64,000 bases of DNA from Candidatus Methanoperedentaceae archaeon GB37. Its GTDB lineage: Archaea > Halobacteriota > Methanosarcinia > Methanosarcinales > EX4572-44. The stretch is taken from the NCBI GenBank assembly GCA_905171695.1, contig LR991653.1, forward strand, positions 1,020,258-1,084,257, written 5' to 3'. The translations under genes were made by a program, and so were the position numbers. Shown here in pieces: positions 54,478-63,760 of this stretch. A model generated the notes under the pieces. The model did no database searches. It saw nothing but the letters and a program-made list of their open reading frames with translations, and was not told the origin of the DNA. Each line of letters opens with the position of its first letter. Position 1 is the first letter of the stretch.

Positions 54478-56145
54478 TCACGCAACCAGTTTCCTGAACT
54501 CTTCATCGTCCCAGAGCGCTTCAAAGTCCTTATCCTTCTTTGCCCTTTCTTTGAAAGAACTGTCAAGTTCTATTGCGCGTCTGAGATCTGAGAGAGCGTT
54601 CTCCCGCTCGCCTTTAAGAGCATAGAGACACGCACGATTGAACCATGCGTCTGCATAGTCTGGTTTTAGTTCGATTGCCTTTTTGTAGGCTTCGAGCTCT
54701 TCTTCACTTCGACCAAGTTCGCCGAGCACAACACCTTTGCCTGTCCATGCTTCTGCATAGTCTGGTTTCAGTTCGATTGCCTTTTCGAGGGATTCAAGTG
54801 CTTCATCGTAACGACCGAGTTTGTCGAGCATAGCGCCTTTAAGTGCCCATGCGTCTGCAAGATCTGGTTTTAGTTCGATTGCTTTTTTGTAGGCTTCGAG
54901 TGCTTCTTCACTCCGACCGAGTTTGCCGAGCGCAACGCCTTTGTTGTACCATGCTTCTGCAAGATCTGGTTTTAGTTCGATTGCTTTTTTGTAGGCTTCG
55001 AGTGCTTCTTCACTCCGACCGAGTTTGCCGAGCGCAACGCCTTTGTTGTACCATGCGTCCGCAAGATCTGGTTTTAGTTCGATTGCTTTTTTGAGGGATT
55101 CGAGTGCTTCTTCGCTTCGACCGAGTTTGTCGAGCATAGCGCCTTTAAGTACCCATGCGTTTGCATCGTCTGGTTTTAGTTCGATTGCTTTTTTGAGGGA
55201 TTCGAGTGCTTCTTCACTCCGACCGAGTCTCTCGAGCGCAACGCCTTTGTTGTACCATGCTTCTGCAAGATCTGGTTTCAGTTTGATTGCATGTTCGTAT
55301 GCTTCGAGCTCTTCATCGTATCGACCGAATTTGCCAAGCACAACGCCTTTGTTGTACAATGCGTTTGCATCGTCTGGTTTTAGTTCGATTGCTTTTTTGT
55401 AGGCTTCGAGTGCTTCTTTGCTTTGACCGAGTCTGCCAAGCACAACACCTTTAAGTGCCCATGCTACTGCAAGATCTGGTTTCAGTTCGATTGCCTTTTC
55501 GAGGGATTCGAGTGCTTCTTCGCGTCGACCGAGTTTCTCGAGCATAGCGCCTTTAAGTGCCCATGCTACTGCAAGATCTGGTCTCAGCTCGATCGCCTTT
55601 TTGAAGGATTCGAGTGCTGAGTAGTATTTGTCTCTGTGATAAAAAGCAATTCCTCTGGTCATATAATCTTCAGCTTTGAGCGAGGCGCCTAATGTCTCAA
55701 ATACATCGAATTTGCGTATAAACTCGTCAAGTTTTTCCATCTCTTCTTCTGAAGGTTTTTCAGTCAATGGTATGGTTGGAAGATCTCCAAGTCCACTGCG
55801 CAACGCGTTTAGATCTTCTTCGGCTTCGTTTCGGATTCGTTTGATAGTATCTGCTTCTCTTTTAGCATCTTCTATGACAGCTTTCCATTCTTTATACTTA
55901 AAAAAGCCTGCAGCACCAGCTATTGCAACAATTATCGTGATTAACCCGACCAAGACACCCATTGCAGTGGCAACAATGTTGAAAATACTTAAAGATCGGT
56001 CAAGGCTTCTCTGTGCTTCGATTATGATCTCTTCTCTTGTGAGGTCGCCTCTCTGGTTCTCCTCTGCTGAAACGATGTGAAGAAAGCTAAAATTGAGAAG
56101 AACGAGTAAAAAGGATAAGATCAGAATTTTCTTCGTGAAATTCAT
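54478..56145 (-). CDS. Membrane-anchored TPR-repeat protein
   Basis: A 555-residue protein. Residues 1-27 are a signal peptide, a second hydrophobic helix follows at about 56-84 (NIVATAMGVLVGLITIIVAI), and a short coiled segment to about 150. From residue 160 eleven tandem 34-residue TPR motifs of the type AWYNKGVALGKLGRSEEALE run to near the end. Several repeats are almost identical at DNA level, making a 102-bp tandem array that can expand or contract. It probably acts as a protein-protein scaffold at the membrane. pspAA and pspA lie just upstream in the same direction. Confidence 0.85.
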   Translation of the reverse strand: MNFTKKILILSFLLVLLNFSFLHIVSAEENQRGDLTREEIIIEAQRSLDRSLSIFNIVATAMGVLVGLITIIVAIAGAAGFFKYKEWKAVIEDAKREADTIKRIRNEAEEDLNALRSGLGDLPTIPLTEKPSEEEMEKLDEFIRKFDVFETLGASLKAEDYMTRGIAFYHRDKYYSALESFKKAIELRPDLAVAWALKGAMLEKLGRREEALESLEKAIELKPDLAVAWALKGVVLGRLGQSKEALEAYKKAIELKPDDANALYNKGVVLGKFGRYDEELEAYEHAIKLKPDLAEAWYNKGVALERLGRSEEALESLKKAIELKPDDANAWVLKGAMLDKLGRSEEALESLKKAIELKPDLADAWYNKGVALGKLGRSEEALEAYKKAIELKPDLAEAWYNKGVALGKLGRSEEALEAYKKAIELKPDLADAWALKGAMLDKLGRYDEALESLEKAIELKPDYAEAWTGKGVVLGELGRSEEELEAYKKAIELKPDYADAWFNRACLYALKGERENALSDLRRAIELDSSFKERAKKDKDFEALWDDEEFRKLVA

Positions 56146-56164
56146 CTGTTATTCGAGTCTTTCT

Positions 56165-56443
56165 TCAGTCTTCGAGTATTCCTTCTCCTGTGAATATCTT
56201 CTTGGCTTCTTCGAGTGTGAGGTCGTCTGGTGGTATGATTATATCTGACTCTCTGATCTCTTCGTCTGGTAGCGGTCTTCCATGTTTTTGCACGTACTTT
56301 ATCAGTTCGGGGTAGGTCTTCTCGAAGCGTTCGTGGTCTTCGTTCTCTACGATCTCGACGAGTGTGTTGTCTATTCGGTTCAGGTCGTCGATGTACTCTT
56401 CGTCTAGCTCGTACTGTCCAATTCCCATGAGTCGGATTATCAT
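56165..56443 (-). CDS. PspAA-domain protein
   Basis: A 92-residue protein with opening MIIRLMGIGQYELDEEYIDD, LNRIDNTLVEIVENED and the end SDIIIPPDDLTLEEAKKI. These fit the PspAA domain found beside PspA/IM30 in archaea and actinobacteria, proposed to adjust membrane-stress signalling. Its ATG overlaps the pspA stop by four bases (56440-56443). Confidence 0.75.
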   Translation of the reverse strand: MIIRLMGIGQYELDEEYIDDLNRIDNTLVEIVENEDHERFEKTYPELIKYVQKHGRPLPDEEIRESDIIIPPDDLTLEEAKKIFTGEGILED

Positions 56444-57141
56444 TCTCTCTTCACCTCTTCTTTGAGTGCTCTGAGTTCGTCTTCTACGCTTCTCTTCTCT
56501 TTTATGGCTGCGAGTTCTCTCTCGATTGCGTCTCCGCTTTCGAGGCTGTCTTCGAGGCTTCCGAGTTCTATCAGTTCGTCGAGTGCGGCTGCTCTTGCGC
56601 GCATGCCTTCGGTCTTCTCCTCTGCCCGTTCTATGGCAAGTCCCACGTCTGCCATCTCTTCGCTTATTCCGCTCACCGATTCTGTGATCTTGACCTGTGC
56701 TTCTGCCGCTGAGTATTGTGCTTTTATCGTCTCTTTCTTGCTTCTGAAGGCTTCTACTTTGGCTGATAGTCTCTTCTCGGTTGCCATCAGTTTTTCCTGT
56801 TCGCGTTCGAGGTTTGCTATCTGCTGGTTCAGTTCTTCGAGTTCTCTCTCTTCTCCTGCTTTGAGTGTGAGTGCTGTTCGTGCAAGGTCTTCTCGGCCTG
56901 CGGCGAGTGCCTCCTTTGCCTGTTTGGCGTGCTTCTCAATGTTTAACTGTAGTTTTGTTCGCTGAAGTTCGAGGCGTTTCTTGGCTGTTGTGACCTCTGC
57001 CACGCCACGTTTTACTTTTCTCACCATTTCAAGTTGTTTCTGGTAGGAGTAGTCCAGTGTTTCGCGTGGATCTTCGAACCTGTCAAGTACTTTGCTCACT
57101 TTTGATTTCACTACTGTGCTCATTCTATCCATAAGTCCCAT
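56440..57141 (-). CDS. pspA: PspA/IM30-family membrane-stress protein
   Basis: A 233-residue, nearly all-helical protein (GLMDRMSTVVKSKVSKVLDR, then DPRETLDYSYQKQLEMVRKV and long coiled coils such as LEELNQQIANLEREQEKLMA). It is an ESCRT-III-like membrane-remodelling protein that coats damaged or stressed membranes. The N-terminal amphipathic helix is conserved. It forms a unit with pspAA and perhaps the TPR protein. valS lies 41 bases upstream on the same strand, so read-through is possible. Confidence 0.9.
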   Translation of the reverse strand: MGLMDRMSTVVKSKVSKVLDRFEDPRETLDYSYQKQLEMVRKVKRGVAEVTTAKKRLELQRTKLQLNIEKHAKQAKEALAAGREDLARTALTLKAGEERELEELNQQIANLEREQEKLMATEKRLSAKVEAFRSKKETIKAQYSAAEAQVKITESVSGISEEMADVGLAIERAEEKTEGMRARAAALDELIELGSLEDSLESGDAIERELAAIKEKRSVEDELRALKEEVKRE

Positions 57142-57181
57142 CTATTCCTTCACATCCCTTCTTCTTTCTTATTCTTCTTTC

Positions 57182-59788
57182 TTATTTTTCTATTACCACG
57201 ATGCTATTCTTTATTGTCTCTACGTCCACTGCTCTTCCTCGAAGGAGTACTTCCTTCTCTATTGTTATGGATTCCTCTGGGAGTTCGATCGTTCCGCTCT
57301 CTCTTCTGAGTGTGATCTTCTTCTCTCTCTCCATCTCTTCTGCAATCTCTCTTGGGCTTCTCTTCTTGAGTATGTCTATGATCTCTCTTGCTTCTTTTCG
57401 GTATCGTGGTCCGATGATACTCATATTTGGCTTGATCTTCGTTGGCACTTCTTCAAACTCTGGATTCTCCCTGTGCAGTTCTACATGGGTGTTTGTAGCC
57501 CCTCTGATCTCTGCTACGTCTCTCAGAGTGCTCGTGTAGATCTCTATCTCTTTGAGTGGTGCGTTCAGGGGAATGCCGCGCTCTGACTTGTATCTCCGAA
57601 CGTAACTTACTATCTCCGCTATCAGATCACCCTCTTCCTCTGCCCTGGGGTCGATCAGGCTTTTCTCAGGTTCTGGCCATCTCTCTTGATTGATACTCCC
57701 CTCGTGTAGCTTCGAGTACGCTTCTTCTGTTATGAAGGGGATGAATGGTGATAGCATCACAAGTATCGTGTGAATCGCAGTTGAGAGCGTGTACTGTGCT
57801 CCACGACGGGTTTCTGGCTCTTCTGTGTAGAGGCGTTGCTTCACAAGTTCGATATAGTTGTCAGCGAGTATTTCCCAGATGAAGCTTCGAAGCTCTCTGA
57901 AGCTCTCATCGAACTGGTAGGCTTCCATTGAGATGGTTACCCTCTCTATCAATCGCGTGAGCTTACTCAGGAGCCATCGGTCGACAATCGAGAGTTCAAC
58001 CGGTCTGGAAGTATCATGGTCTTTTATGTGGGGGTAGGAGAATCTGAAGATGCTCCAGAGTTTCTGGAGAAATCTTGAGCCTGCGACAACGTCTTTCCAC
58101 TGGAATACGATGTCTGAACCTGTTGTGCCCCCGATTGCTGCCCATTGTCTGAAAGCGTCTGCTCCATACCTCTCGATCACCTCTTCAGGCACAACGAAGT
58201 TGTTTCTGGATTTACTCATCTTGTGCCCATCCTCTCCAAGAACCATCCCATTCACGACGATGGTCTCCCATGGCTTAACGCCAAGAAGCGCCTTTGTTCG
58301 GAGGATTGTGTAGAACGCCCACGTGCGGATGATATCATGCCCCTGTGGTCGAAGCTGCGTTGGCACGCGCAGTTCTCTACCTTTGAGCCAGCCTGCAACC
58401 TGCATGGCAGAGATGGATGAGTCCATCCACGTGTCAAGCACATCCTCCTCGCCACGGAACTCCGTAGAACCACACTCGCACGGAGTACTCGGAGCTCTCG
58501 TTGTAGGATCGAGGGGGAGCCACTCCGGTTCTGCAATGATCGTTTTGCCGCACTTCTTGCAGTACCAGACCGGTATCGGTGTTGCAAAGATGCGCTGCCT
58601 TGATATACACCAGTCCCACTCCATCATCTGAGTCCAGTTCCTGAGCCGGGTCTCCATGTGCGGTGGTACCCAGTTGATCTCCGAGGACGTCTCAAGTATC
58701 TCATCTCTCTTGATTCGCACAAACCACTGACGCTCTGAGAGTATCTCAATAGGGGTCTTGCACCGCCAACAGGTGCCAATCTTCTGCTCAACACGCTCCT
58801 CTTTAAAGATGATGCCTTCACGCTTCATATCCTCGATTATCGCGTGCCTGCACTCCTCAACAGTCATCCCAGAATACTTACCAGCGATCTCTGTCATGCG
58901 CCCCCCTCTATCTATCGCCTTTCGCAGAGGTAGCTTATGCTCAGCCCACCAGCGAACGTCCTGCCTATCACCAAAGGTGCATATCATAACAACACCAGTG
59001 CCAAAAGACGGATCCACCGCATCGTCAGCAATCACATCGACCTTATGGTTGAAGAGCGGAACATTAAGAGCACGACCTACAAACCCCTTGTATCGTTCAT
59101 CCTCAGGGTGCACTGCCACAGCCACGCATGCAGATAGAAGCTCTGGTCGCGTCGTTGCGACCCTGATACCATCAAAATCAAAATAGTTCAGGATAGACTC
59201 CCGCGTGCCATAATCAACCTCTGCGAAGGCAATGGCAGTCTCGCACCTTGGACACCAGTTCACAGGGTGCTCAGACTGATAGATATAACCCTCATTATAC
59301 ATCTGTAAGAACGATAGCTGTGTGTGAGCATAATACTCAGGCTTCATCGTGATATACTCGTTACTCCAGTCAATAGAGAGCCCGAGACGCCGCAGCGTCG
59401 AACGCATCTTATCGATATTCTTAAGAGTCAACTCCTCACACAAACGACGAAACTCGCCCCTTGAAACCTGATTCTTAGTAAGACCATGCATCTCCTCGAC
59501 CATCACCTCGGTCGGGAGCCCATGACAATCCCACCCCTGCGGAAACATCACATTAAAACCACGCAATCTCTTATAACGTGCAATAAAATCGATATAACAC
59601 CAATTAAGCGCATTACCAATGTGAAAATCTCCAGTAGGATAAGGAGGTGGTGTATCAATCACAAAGTCAGTCTCATCAGAATCCCAATCAAAAAAATAAT
59701 CTGAATCGTCCCAAGACTCCACAAGACGCAACTCAACACCAAGGGCGTCATACTCCTTCGAAAGAATAGAACTGCGAACATCAGACAT
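57182..59788 (-). CDS. valS: Valyl-tRNA synthetase
   Basis: An 868-residue class I synthetase charging tRNA-Val. The HIGH-type motif is [20 protein letters not shown] (near residue 48); KMSKS appears as [14 protein letters not shown] (near residue 525). The editing CP1 domain lies between them (for example [21 protein letters not shown]). Zinc-type cysteines are in [12 protein letters not shown] and [13 protein letters not shown]. The C-terminal coiled domain is short, as in archaea. Confidence 0.96.
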   Translation of the reverse strand: MSDVRSSILSKEYDALGVELRLVESWDDSDYFFDWDSDETDFVIDTPPPYPTGDFHIGNALNWCYIDFIARYKRLRGFNVMFPQGWDCHGLPTEVMVEEMHGLTKNQVSRGEFRRLCEELTLKNIDKMRSTLRRLGLSIDWSNEYITMKPEYYAHTQLSFLQMYNEGYIYQSEHPVNWCPRCETAIAFAEVDYGTRESILNYFDFDGIRVATTRPELLSACVAVAVHPEDERYKGFVGRALNVPLFNHKVDVIADDAVDPSFGTGVVMICTFGDRQDVRWWAEHKLPLRKAIDRGGRMTEIAGKYSGMTVEECRHAIIEDMKREGIIFKEERVEQKIGTCWRCKTPIEILSERQWFVRIKRDEILETSSEINWVPPHMETRLRNWTQMMEWDWCISRQRIFATPIPVWYCKKCGKTIIAEPEWLPLDPTTRAPSTPCECGSTEFRGEEDVLDTWMDSSISAMQVAGWLKGRELRVPTQLRPQGHDIIRTWAFYTILRTKALLGVKPWETIVVNGMVLGEDGHKMSKSRNNFVVPEEVIERYGADAFRQWAAIGGTTGSDIVFQWKDVVAGSRFLQKLWSIFRFSYPHIKDHDTSRPVELSIVDRWLLSKLTRLIERVTISMEAYQFDESFRELRSFIWEILADNYIELVKQRLYTEEPETRRGAQYTLSTAIHTILVMLSPFIPFITEEAYSKLHEGSINQERWPEPEKSLIDPRAEEEGDLIAEIVSYVRRYKSERGIPLNAPLKEIEIYTSTLRDVAEIRGATNTHVELHRENPEFEEVPTKIKPNMSIIGPRYRKEAREIIDILKKRSPREIAEEMEREKKITLRRESGTIELPEESITIEKEVLLRGRAVDVETIKNSIVVIEK

Positions 59789-59884
59789 ACACCCAACCCA
59801 GATACACCTACTAATAAGTAAACCTACCTATAGAAAAGAGATCCGAACACTCCGAGAGGATCGCTTAAGAAAAAGTTATGTAGC

Positions 59885-60082
59885 GTGGAGCTCATACGTG
59901 ATGAGTGTAACGGAGTGATCTGCTTGACGAATCTTGAAGAGATCGTGAAGAAGATAACAATGAAAGAACTGCGAGAAGAAGCAAAGAAACGAGGCATACC
60001 AACCAGTTGCGTAACAAAACTCAAACTGGCAGAACAACTACCAGAAGACGTACTGGAAGAGCTCGCCTCAAAAAAATCTTAG
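59885..60082 (+). CDS. Small SAP-like protein
   Basis: A 65-residue protein whose central part TMKELREEAKKRGIPTSCVT followed by KLKLAEQLPED matches the SAP helix-extended-helix DNA-binding fold. The start is uncertain: ATG 59885, or ATG 59960 just before KELREEAK, which would leave only the motif. It could bind DNA or help assemble a larger complex. It stands alone, divergent from valS. Confidence 0.5.
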   Translation: MELIRDECNGVICLTNLEEIVKKITMKELREEAKKRGIPTSCVTKLKLAEQLPEDVLEELASKKS

Positions 60083-60101
60083 CATCCTCAACACCCAAGC
60101 G

Positions 60102-60180
60102 ACTATAGTTCATCCCTAAAATAACTTCACCATACGAGACTTATTTATTCCAGATATTATAGTCATTCTTTTAATTTTCT
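60102..60180. mobile_element. Two abutting IS630-B end fragments
   Basis: ACTATAGTTCATCCCTAAAA (60102) matches the reverse complement of the right end of the IS630-B element, and TATAGTCATTCTTTTAATTT (60157) its left end in the same orientation. There is no transposase. IS copy 3 has inserted at the edge. Confidence 0.6.
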
Positions 60181-60820
60181 GGGATCCGTTCACATAAAAT
60201 TATAAATATGGGAAACTATTTTTTTTACTTATGCTGAGGGTAAGGGAAATTGTCGAAGAGTTGAAGGTGTTTGAGAGGAATAAGGTGCCTTTCGAGGTTG
60301 AGATTTCCGGTGTTGCAACCTATATTCAGACGTCTTCTGTGAGAAGGATTGTCAGAATTCTCTCTCTGGCTTCATCCGGTCTCTAAAACCTCTGTTTGGA
60401 ACTGGATACGGAAGTTTGAAGAGAGATTGCCTGTTGTATCGGAGAAGAAGAGGAGATACCTGATAGCGTTAGACGAAGCAGCTGTTAAAGCAAATAAAAC
60501 AAAGAAGTGCGTGAGAAGAAGCCAAAATTCATCGTTGATAAAGCCCCATGGCTTATAGATGCACTGAAAAGCCTGGATCTGGAATTTGAGCGATCAGTCC
60601 TTTCGGAAGTTGAATCAGTGTTCTCCTTGTTTCAGATTGGAGATCTGAAACTCGCATGAAATCCACCCAAAAGATTTCATGCAACACTAAAGCAGAGGAT
60701 AAAGATATTTTTTACTTAATTATCTCTTTTAATACTGTTAAAAACTGGAATTTGTTCTGTAATCTCTTTATGCTTTATTATAATCGGTTGAGGTGGTGTT
60801 TATGTTAAGTGGACACGTCC
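60181..60820 (+). mobile_element. IS6/IS240-like insertion sequence, copy 3, decayed
   Basis: The left end is GGGATCCGTTCACATAAAAT and the right end GTGGACACGTCC (to 60820). The transposase (MLRVREIVEELKVFERNKVP) suffers frameshifts near 60340, a deletion after LDEAAVKANKT and a double-hairpin insert in the DDE Glu region. The thermosome gene starts 72 bases after its end. Confidence 0.75.
60629..60682. repeat. Double-hairpin insert (57 bp net)
   Basis: Stems GTTTCAGAT / ATCTGAAAC (loop TGGAG) and GCATGAAATC / GATTTCATGC (9-base loop). Compared with the uninterrupted IS copy 1 (VFSSLKQR), 57 net bases have been gained between VFS and LKQR, including an in-frame TGA. The first stem closely resembles that at 7083-7105. 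Confidence 0.7.
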
Positions 60821-60891
60821 ACCAGCAAGGGATAACTGTTATATAGAACAACAAACTTATCTTTATTGGATTTGTCTGGAGGTATGTGAGT

Positions 60892-62583
60892 ATGGCTGGT
60901 AATTTTGGTCAACCGATTGTGATTTTGAGTGATGATGTTGAGCGTAGTTCTGGTAGTGATGCTCTTGATCGGAATATTGCGGCTGCTAGGGCTATTGGCG
61001 AGGCTGTGAGGAGTACTCTTGGTCCTCTCAGTCTTGATAAGATGATCGTTGATCCTAAGGGCGATGTTGTTGTAACGAGTGATGGTTCGACTGTGTTGCA
61101 GACTGTTGAGGTTGAGAGTCCTGCTGCGAGAATGATGGTTGAAGAGGCTCAGACGATGGAGGTTGCGGTTGGCGATGGCACTACATCGGCTGCTGTTTTT
61201 ACTGCTGAGTTGCTTTCGCGTGCAAGCGACCTGCTTGATGAGGGTATTCACCCTGCAAGTATTGTTAAGGGATATCATCTGGCTGCGATGAAGGCTGTGG
61301 ATCTGCTGGAAAGTCTGTCGAAGCCAATCGGTTCTGATGATGACCTCCGTAAGGTTGCTCTGACTGGTATGAATAGTAAGGGCAGTGAGGCTGTGAGGGA
61401 GCTATTGGCAGATATCTGTGTGAAGGCGGTTCGCAGGATCGAGAAGGATGGTGTGGTTGATGTTGACACCAATATTCATATACTGAACGCCGATGGTGTG
61501 CATGCTGCGGATACGCATCTTGTGGATGGCGTTGCGATATTCAGCAAGCGTGCCGATGAGAATATGCCAAGGCGGTTAGTGGATGCTCGGATCGCCCTCG
61601 TGGATGATGTTGAGCCAAAGGAGTTGGGCACCAAGATGGGCACGTTGAACATTGGACCTAAGCTCAAATTCGAGATTAACAGTTCTGAGAAACTGCAAGA
61701 GTTTTCTGATGCGAAGAAGAAACCGCTCTATGATATCATCGATCGTATGAAGAGGCTCAACGTGAATGTTGTCCTCTGTAAGAAAGGTCTTACCGATGAG
61801 GTTGTCTATGAGTTTGCTAAGAGAGGAATCTTTGCGGTTAAGATAGCGAGCGATGAAGAAGTGGACGTGGTTGGAAGAGCTACCGGTGCACGACTCATAC
61901 CCCACGCTGAACGGCTCACAGAGGACGATCTTGGTCATGCAGGTGTCGTCGAAGAGCGTGGAGAGAAAGATAAGGAGATCATCTACTTCGAACAATGTAA
62001 AAACACCGATACTGTGAGTATCGTCACGAGTGGCAGGTCAGACACCTCCAACATGGGCGACACCATCGTCGGCGCCCTCCACGTTCTCAAAGATGTTATG
62101 GAAGATGGCGGAGTGGTGCCTGGTGGCGGCGCAATAGAGGTCGAGCTCGCCGGGAAGATCAGAGAGTACGCCCCGAGCGTCTCTGGCAAGGAGCACCTTG
62201 CTATACAGGCGTTTGCTGACGCCCTTGAATCGATCCCAACTGCCATAGCCCAGAATGCAGGACTTGACGCATTAGATCTTTTAATCACGCTGAGGGCCGA
62301 GCACAAAGCCGGGCACAGCAACGCTGGAATCGACGTGAAAGGAGACGGGGTGATCAAGGACATAACTACACGAGGCGTTATCGATCCTGTGAAGGTGAAG
62401 AGACAACTGATAAAGTCCGGTGTTGAAACTGCAAACATGTTACTTCGTATAGACGATGTGATAGCCTCCAAGATGATAGAGCCTCCAAGTGAAAACATAA
62501 AAGCTCCTGGAGATATTGGCCCTGACGAAGGATTCTACAATACATGCTCGCCACCAAAACCACCCAAACGACTCGATTACTGA
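60892..62583 (+). CDS. Thermosome (group II chaperonin) subunit
   Basis: A 563-residue archaeal chaperonin subunit that folds proteins in an ATP-driven closed cage. Nucleotide-binding motifs are GPLSLDKMIVDPKGDVVVTS, MEVAVGDGTTSAAVFTAEL (catalytic Asp) and VVPGGGAIEVELAGKI. The end is KAPGDIGPDEGFYN with a proline-rich tail rather than the usual Gly/Met-rich one. ATG 60892 follows GGAGGT by 8 bases; GTG 60886 would leave no space. GTTATATAG near 60839 is a likely TATA box, only 19 bases after the IS end, so the IS lies right at the promoter. Confidence 0.96.
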   Translation: MAGNFGQPIVILSDDVERSSGSDALDRNIAAARAIGEAVRSTLGPLSLDKMIVDPKGDVVVTSDGSTVLQTVEVESPAARMMVEEAQTMEVAVGDGTTSAAVFTAELLSRASDLLDEGIHPASIVKGYHLAAMKAVDLLESLSKPIGSDDDLRKVALTGMNSKGSEAVRELLADICVKAVRRIEKDGVVDVDTNIHILNADGVHAADTHLVDGVAIFSKRADENMPRRLVDARIALVDDVEPKELGTKMGTLNIGPKLKFEINSSEKLQEFSDAKKKPLYDIIDRMKRLNVNVVLCKKGLTDEVVYEFAKRGIFAVKIASDEEVDVVGRATGARLIPHAERLTEDDLGHAGVVEERGEKDKEIIYFEQCKNTDTVSIVTSGRSDTSNMGDTIVGALHVLKDVMEDGGVVPGGGAIEVELAGKIREYAPSVSGKEHLAIQAFADALESIPTAIAQNAGLDALDLLITLRAEHKAGHSNAGIDVKGDGVIKDITTRGVIDPVKVKRQLIKSGVETANMLLRIDDVIASKMIEPPSENIKAPGDIGPDEGFYNTCSPPKPPKRLDY

Positions 62584-62729
62584 ATCCACCCAAAAACCCC
62601 CCACCACTTTTTAACAGAAAAGCTACCCCCATTCGGAAGCACTGGCCACACGAAAAGGTCACACGAAAAAGCCTAAATATAGCTATGATTATGAAGTAGC
62701 AAGAAACACGTCTCCCTTCTCACACACGT

Positions 62730-62803
62730 GGGCTGGTAGCTTAGTCAGGCAGAGCATCGGACTCTTAATCCGACGGTCGGGGGTTCAAATCCCTTCCAGC
62801 CCG
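62730..62803 (+). tRNA. tRNA-Lys (CTT)
   Basis: Acceptor GGGCTGG/CCAGCCC with discriminator G, anticodon arm TCGGA-CTCTTAA-TCCGA (anticodon CTT) and T arm GGGGGTTCAAATCCCTT. No intron. An integrase-like fragment begins at 62824, which suggests that this tRNA served as an attachment site. Confidence 0.93.
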
Positions 62804-62823
62804 CAATCGTTTTTAACAAAAAA

Positions 62824-63002
62824 TCAAAGTCGCAGAGCGACATAAGTATTAATAACTTCGGAAGATTTCTTATACTGCACAAGAACCTGTCAGACCGAAC
62901 AGCACAGGATCACATCGCTAAAGTCAAAGCCTATATCGAAAGCGGTTTGAGTATCGAAGACTTCCTCATGCAGATCAAAAAGTTAAAGTCGCCAGGCACA
63001 AG
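62824..63002 (+). pseudogene. N-terminal core-binding fragment of a tyrosine recombinase
   Basis: An open stretch without its own start reads FGRFLILHKNLSDRTAQDHI followed by AKVKAYIESGLSIEDFLMQI, resembling the SAM-like N-terminal domain of phage/plasmid integrases. It begins 20 bases after tRNA-Lys and is cut at the short IS-derived segment at 63003. No catalytic domain remains. This fits a partitioned int gene left by element integration. Confidence 0.5.
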
Positions 63003-63080
63003 GTGTGTCCACTTTGCATATTTCCCCTCTACGCCAGTTAGCGGTTTTTTAGATTTACGTGGCTTTATATGGACACGTCC
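63003..63080. mobile_element. 78-bp MITE-like copy of the IS6/IS240 ends
   Basis: It begins GTGTGTCCACTTTGCATATT and ends ATATGGACACGTCC, matching the inverted ends of the IS copies at 30658, 45679 and 60181, with nothing between them resembling a transposase. The downstream methylase ends inside it. Confidence 0.55.
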
Positions 63081-63760
63081 GTTTTTCTCATAATGAACAA
63101 ATACTTGAAACCTCGGAGATAGAAATTAAATTCTTTAGCTCGTTTATGCCAAATAGGAGTATTTGATGTCTGATGTCTCCTGACAACACAGATTATGTCA
63201 ATAGTATCAAAGTATTTAAGTAGCCTTTGATAAATTTTAAATCCTACAGGTATAAATCCCGATTTCTTCCTCCAATGATCTCCAATGAGCCATGCCATAA
63301 CCTTACCTGGCTTTAATATTCTGTAAATCTCCTTGGCTACCTTCTCGAGTTCATTGAAAAACTCCTCTTTTTCACATGATATTTTTCCTATATCTTTAGG
63401 ATGATCCGAATATTTGATGTTATCAGAATATGGAGAGTCAATGAATACGAAATCAACAGAATTATCTTTTAAAGGAATTTTTCTTGCATCATTTTGAATA
63501 ATATCATCTCTGTGTGGAGCAATATCATATCCTATCACCCGTCTATTTAATTCCTTCGCAACATCTATGGTAGTTCCACTGCCACACATTGGATCTACAA
63601 CTAAATCTCCCTCATTGGTGTATCTTTGCAATAAATTCCATATAACAAATGCTGGAGTGACCCCACTAAATTTATTGTCTCCGTGAGGTCTATCACCATA
63701 ATTCTGAGTTGGAAAATCCCATAAAGTCGTGGTTTCAAATTTTGGTTGGTTATTTTTCAT
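63065..63760 (-). CDS. DNA methyltransferase, N4-cytosine/N6-adenine type
   Basis: A 231-residue DNA amino-methylase. Motif order is VVDPMCGSGTTIDVAKEL (SAM motif I, near residue 54), then FVFIDSPYSDNIKYSD (catalytic motif IV, DSPY, near residue 104), WLIGDHWRKKSGF, and the basic VVRRHQTSNTPIWHKRA. It opens with TTLWDFPTQNYGDRPHGDNK, a start common in stand-alone modification methylases. The last residues (TDVSI) come from the IS-like end, so the natural tail may be slightly changed. It overlaps the upstream gene by 11 bases, probably forming a restriction-modification unit. Confidence 0.8.
   Translation of the reverse strand: MKNNQPKFETTTLWDFPTQNYGDRPHGDNKFSGVTPAFVIWNLLQRYTNEGDLVVDPMCGSGTTIDVAKELNRRVIGYDIAPHRDDIIQNDARKIPLKDNSVDFVFIDSPYSDNIKYSDHPKDIGKISCEKEEFFNELEKVAKEIYRILKPGKVMAWLIGDHWRKKSGFIPVGFKIYQRLLKYFDTIDIICVVRRHQTSNTPIWHKRAKEFNFYLRGFKYLFIMRKTDVSI

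Noticed and set aside
54645..55620. Open frames on the plus strand across the TPR gene
   Set aside because: They are mirror frames produced by the 102-bp repeats; the minus-strand TPR protein explains the region.
188..59917. Exact 15-bp match GAGTGTAACGGAGTG at 188-202 and 59903-59917
   Set aside because: A few 15-bp matches are expected by chance in 64 kb; the second lies in coding sequence and the surroundings share nothing.
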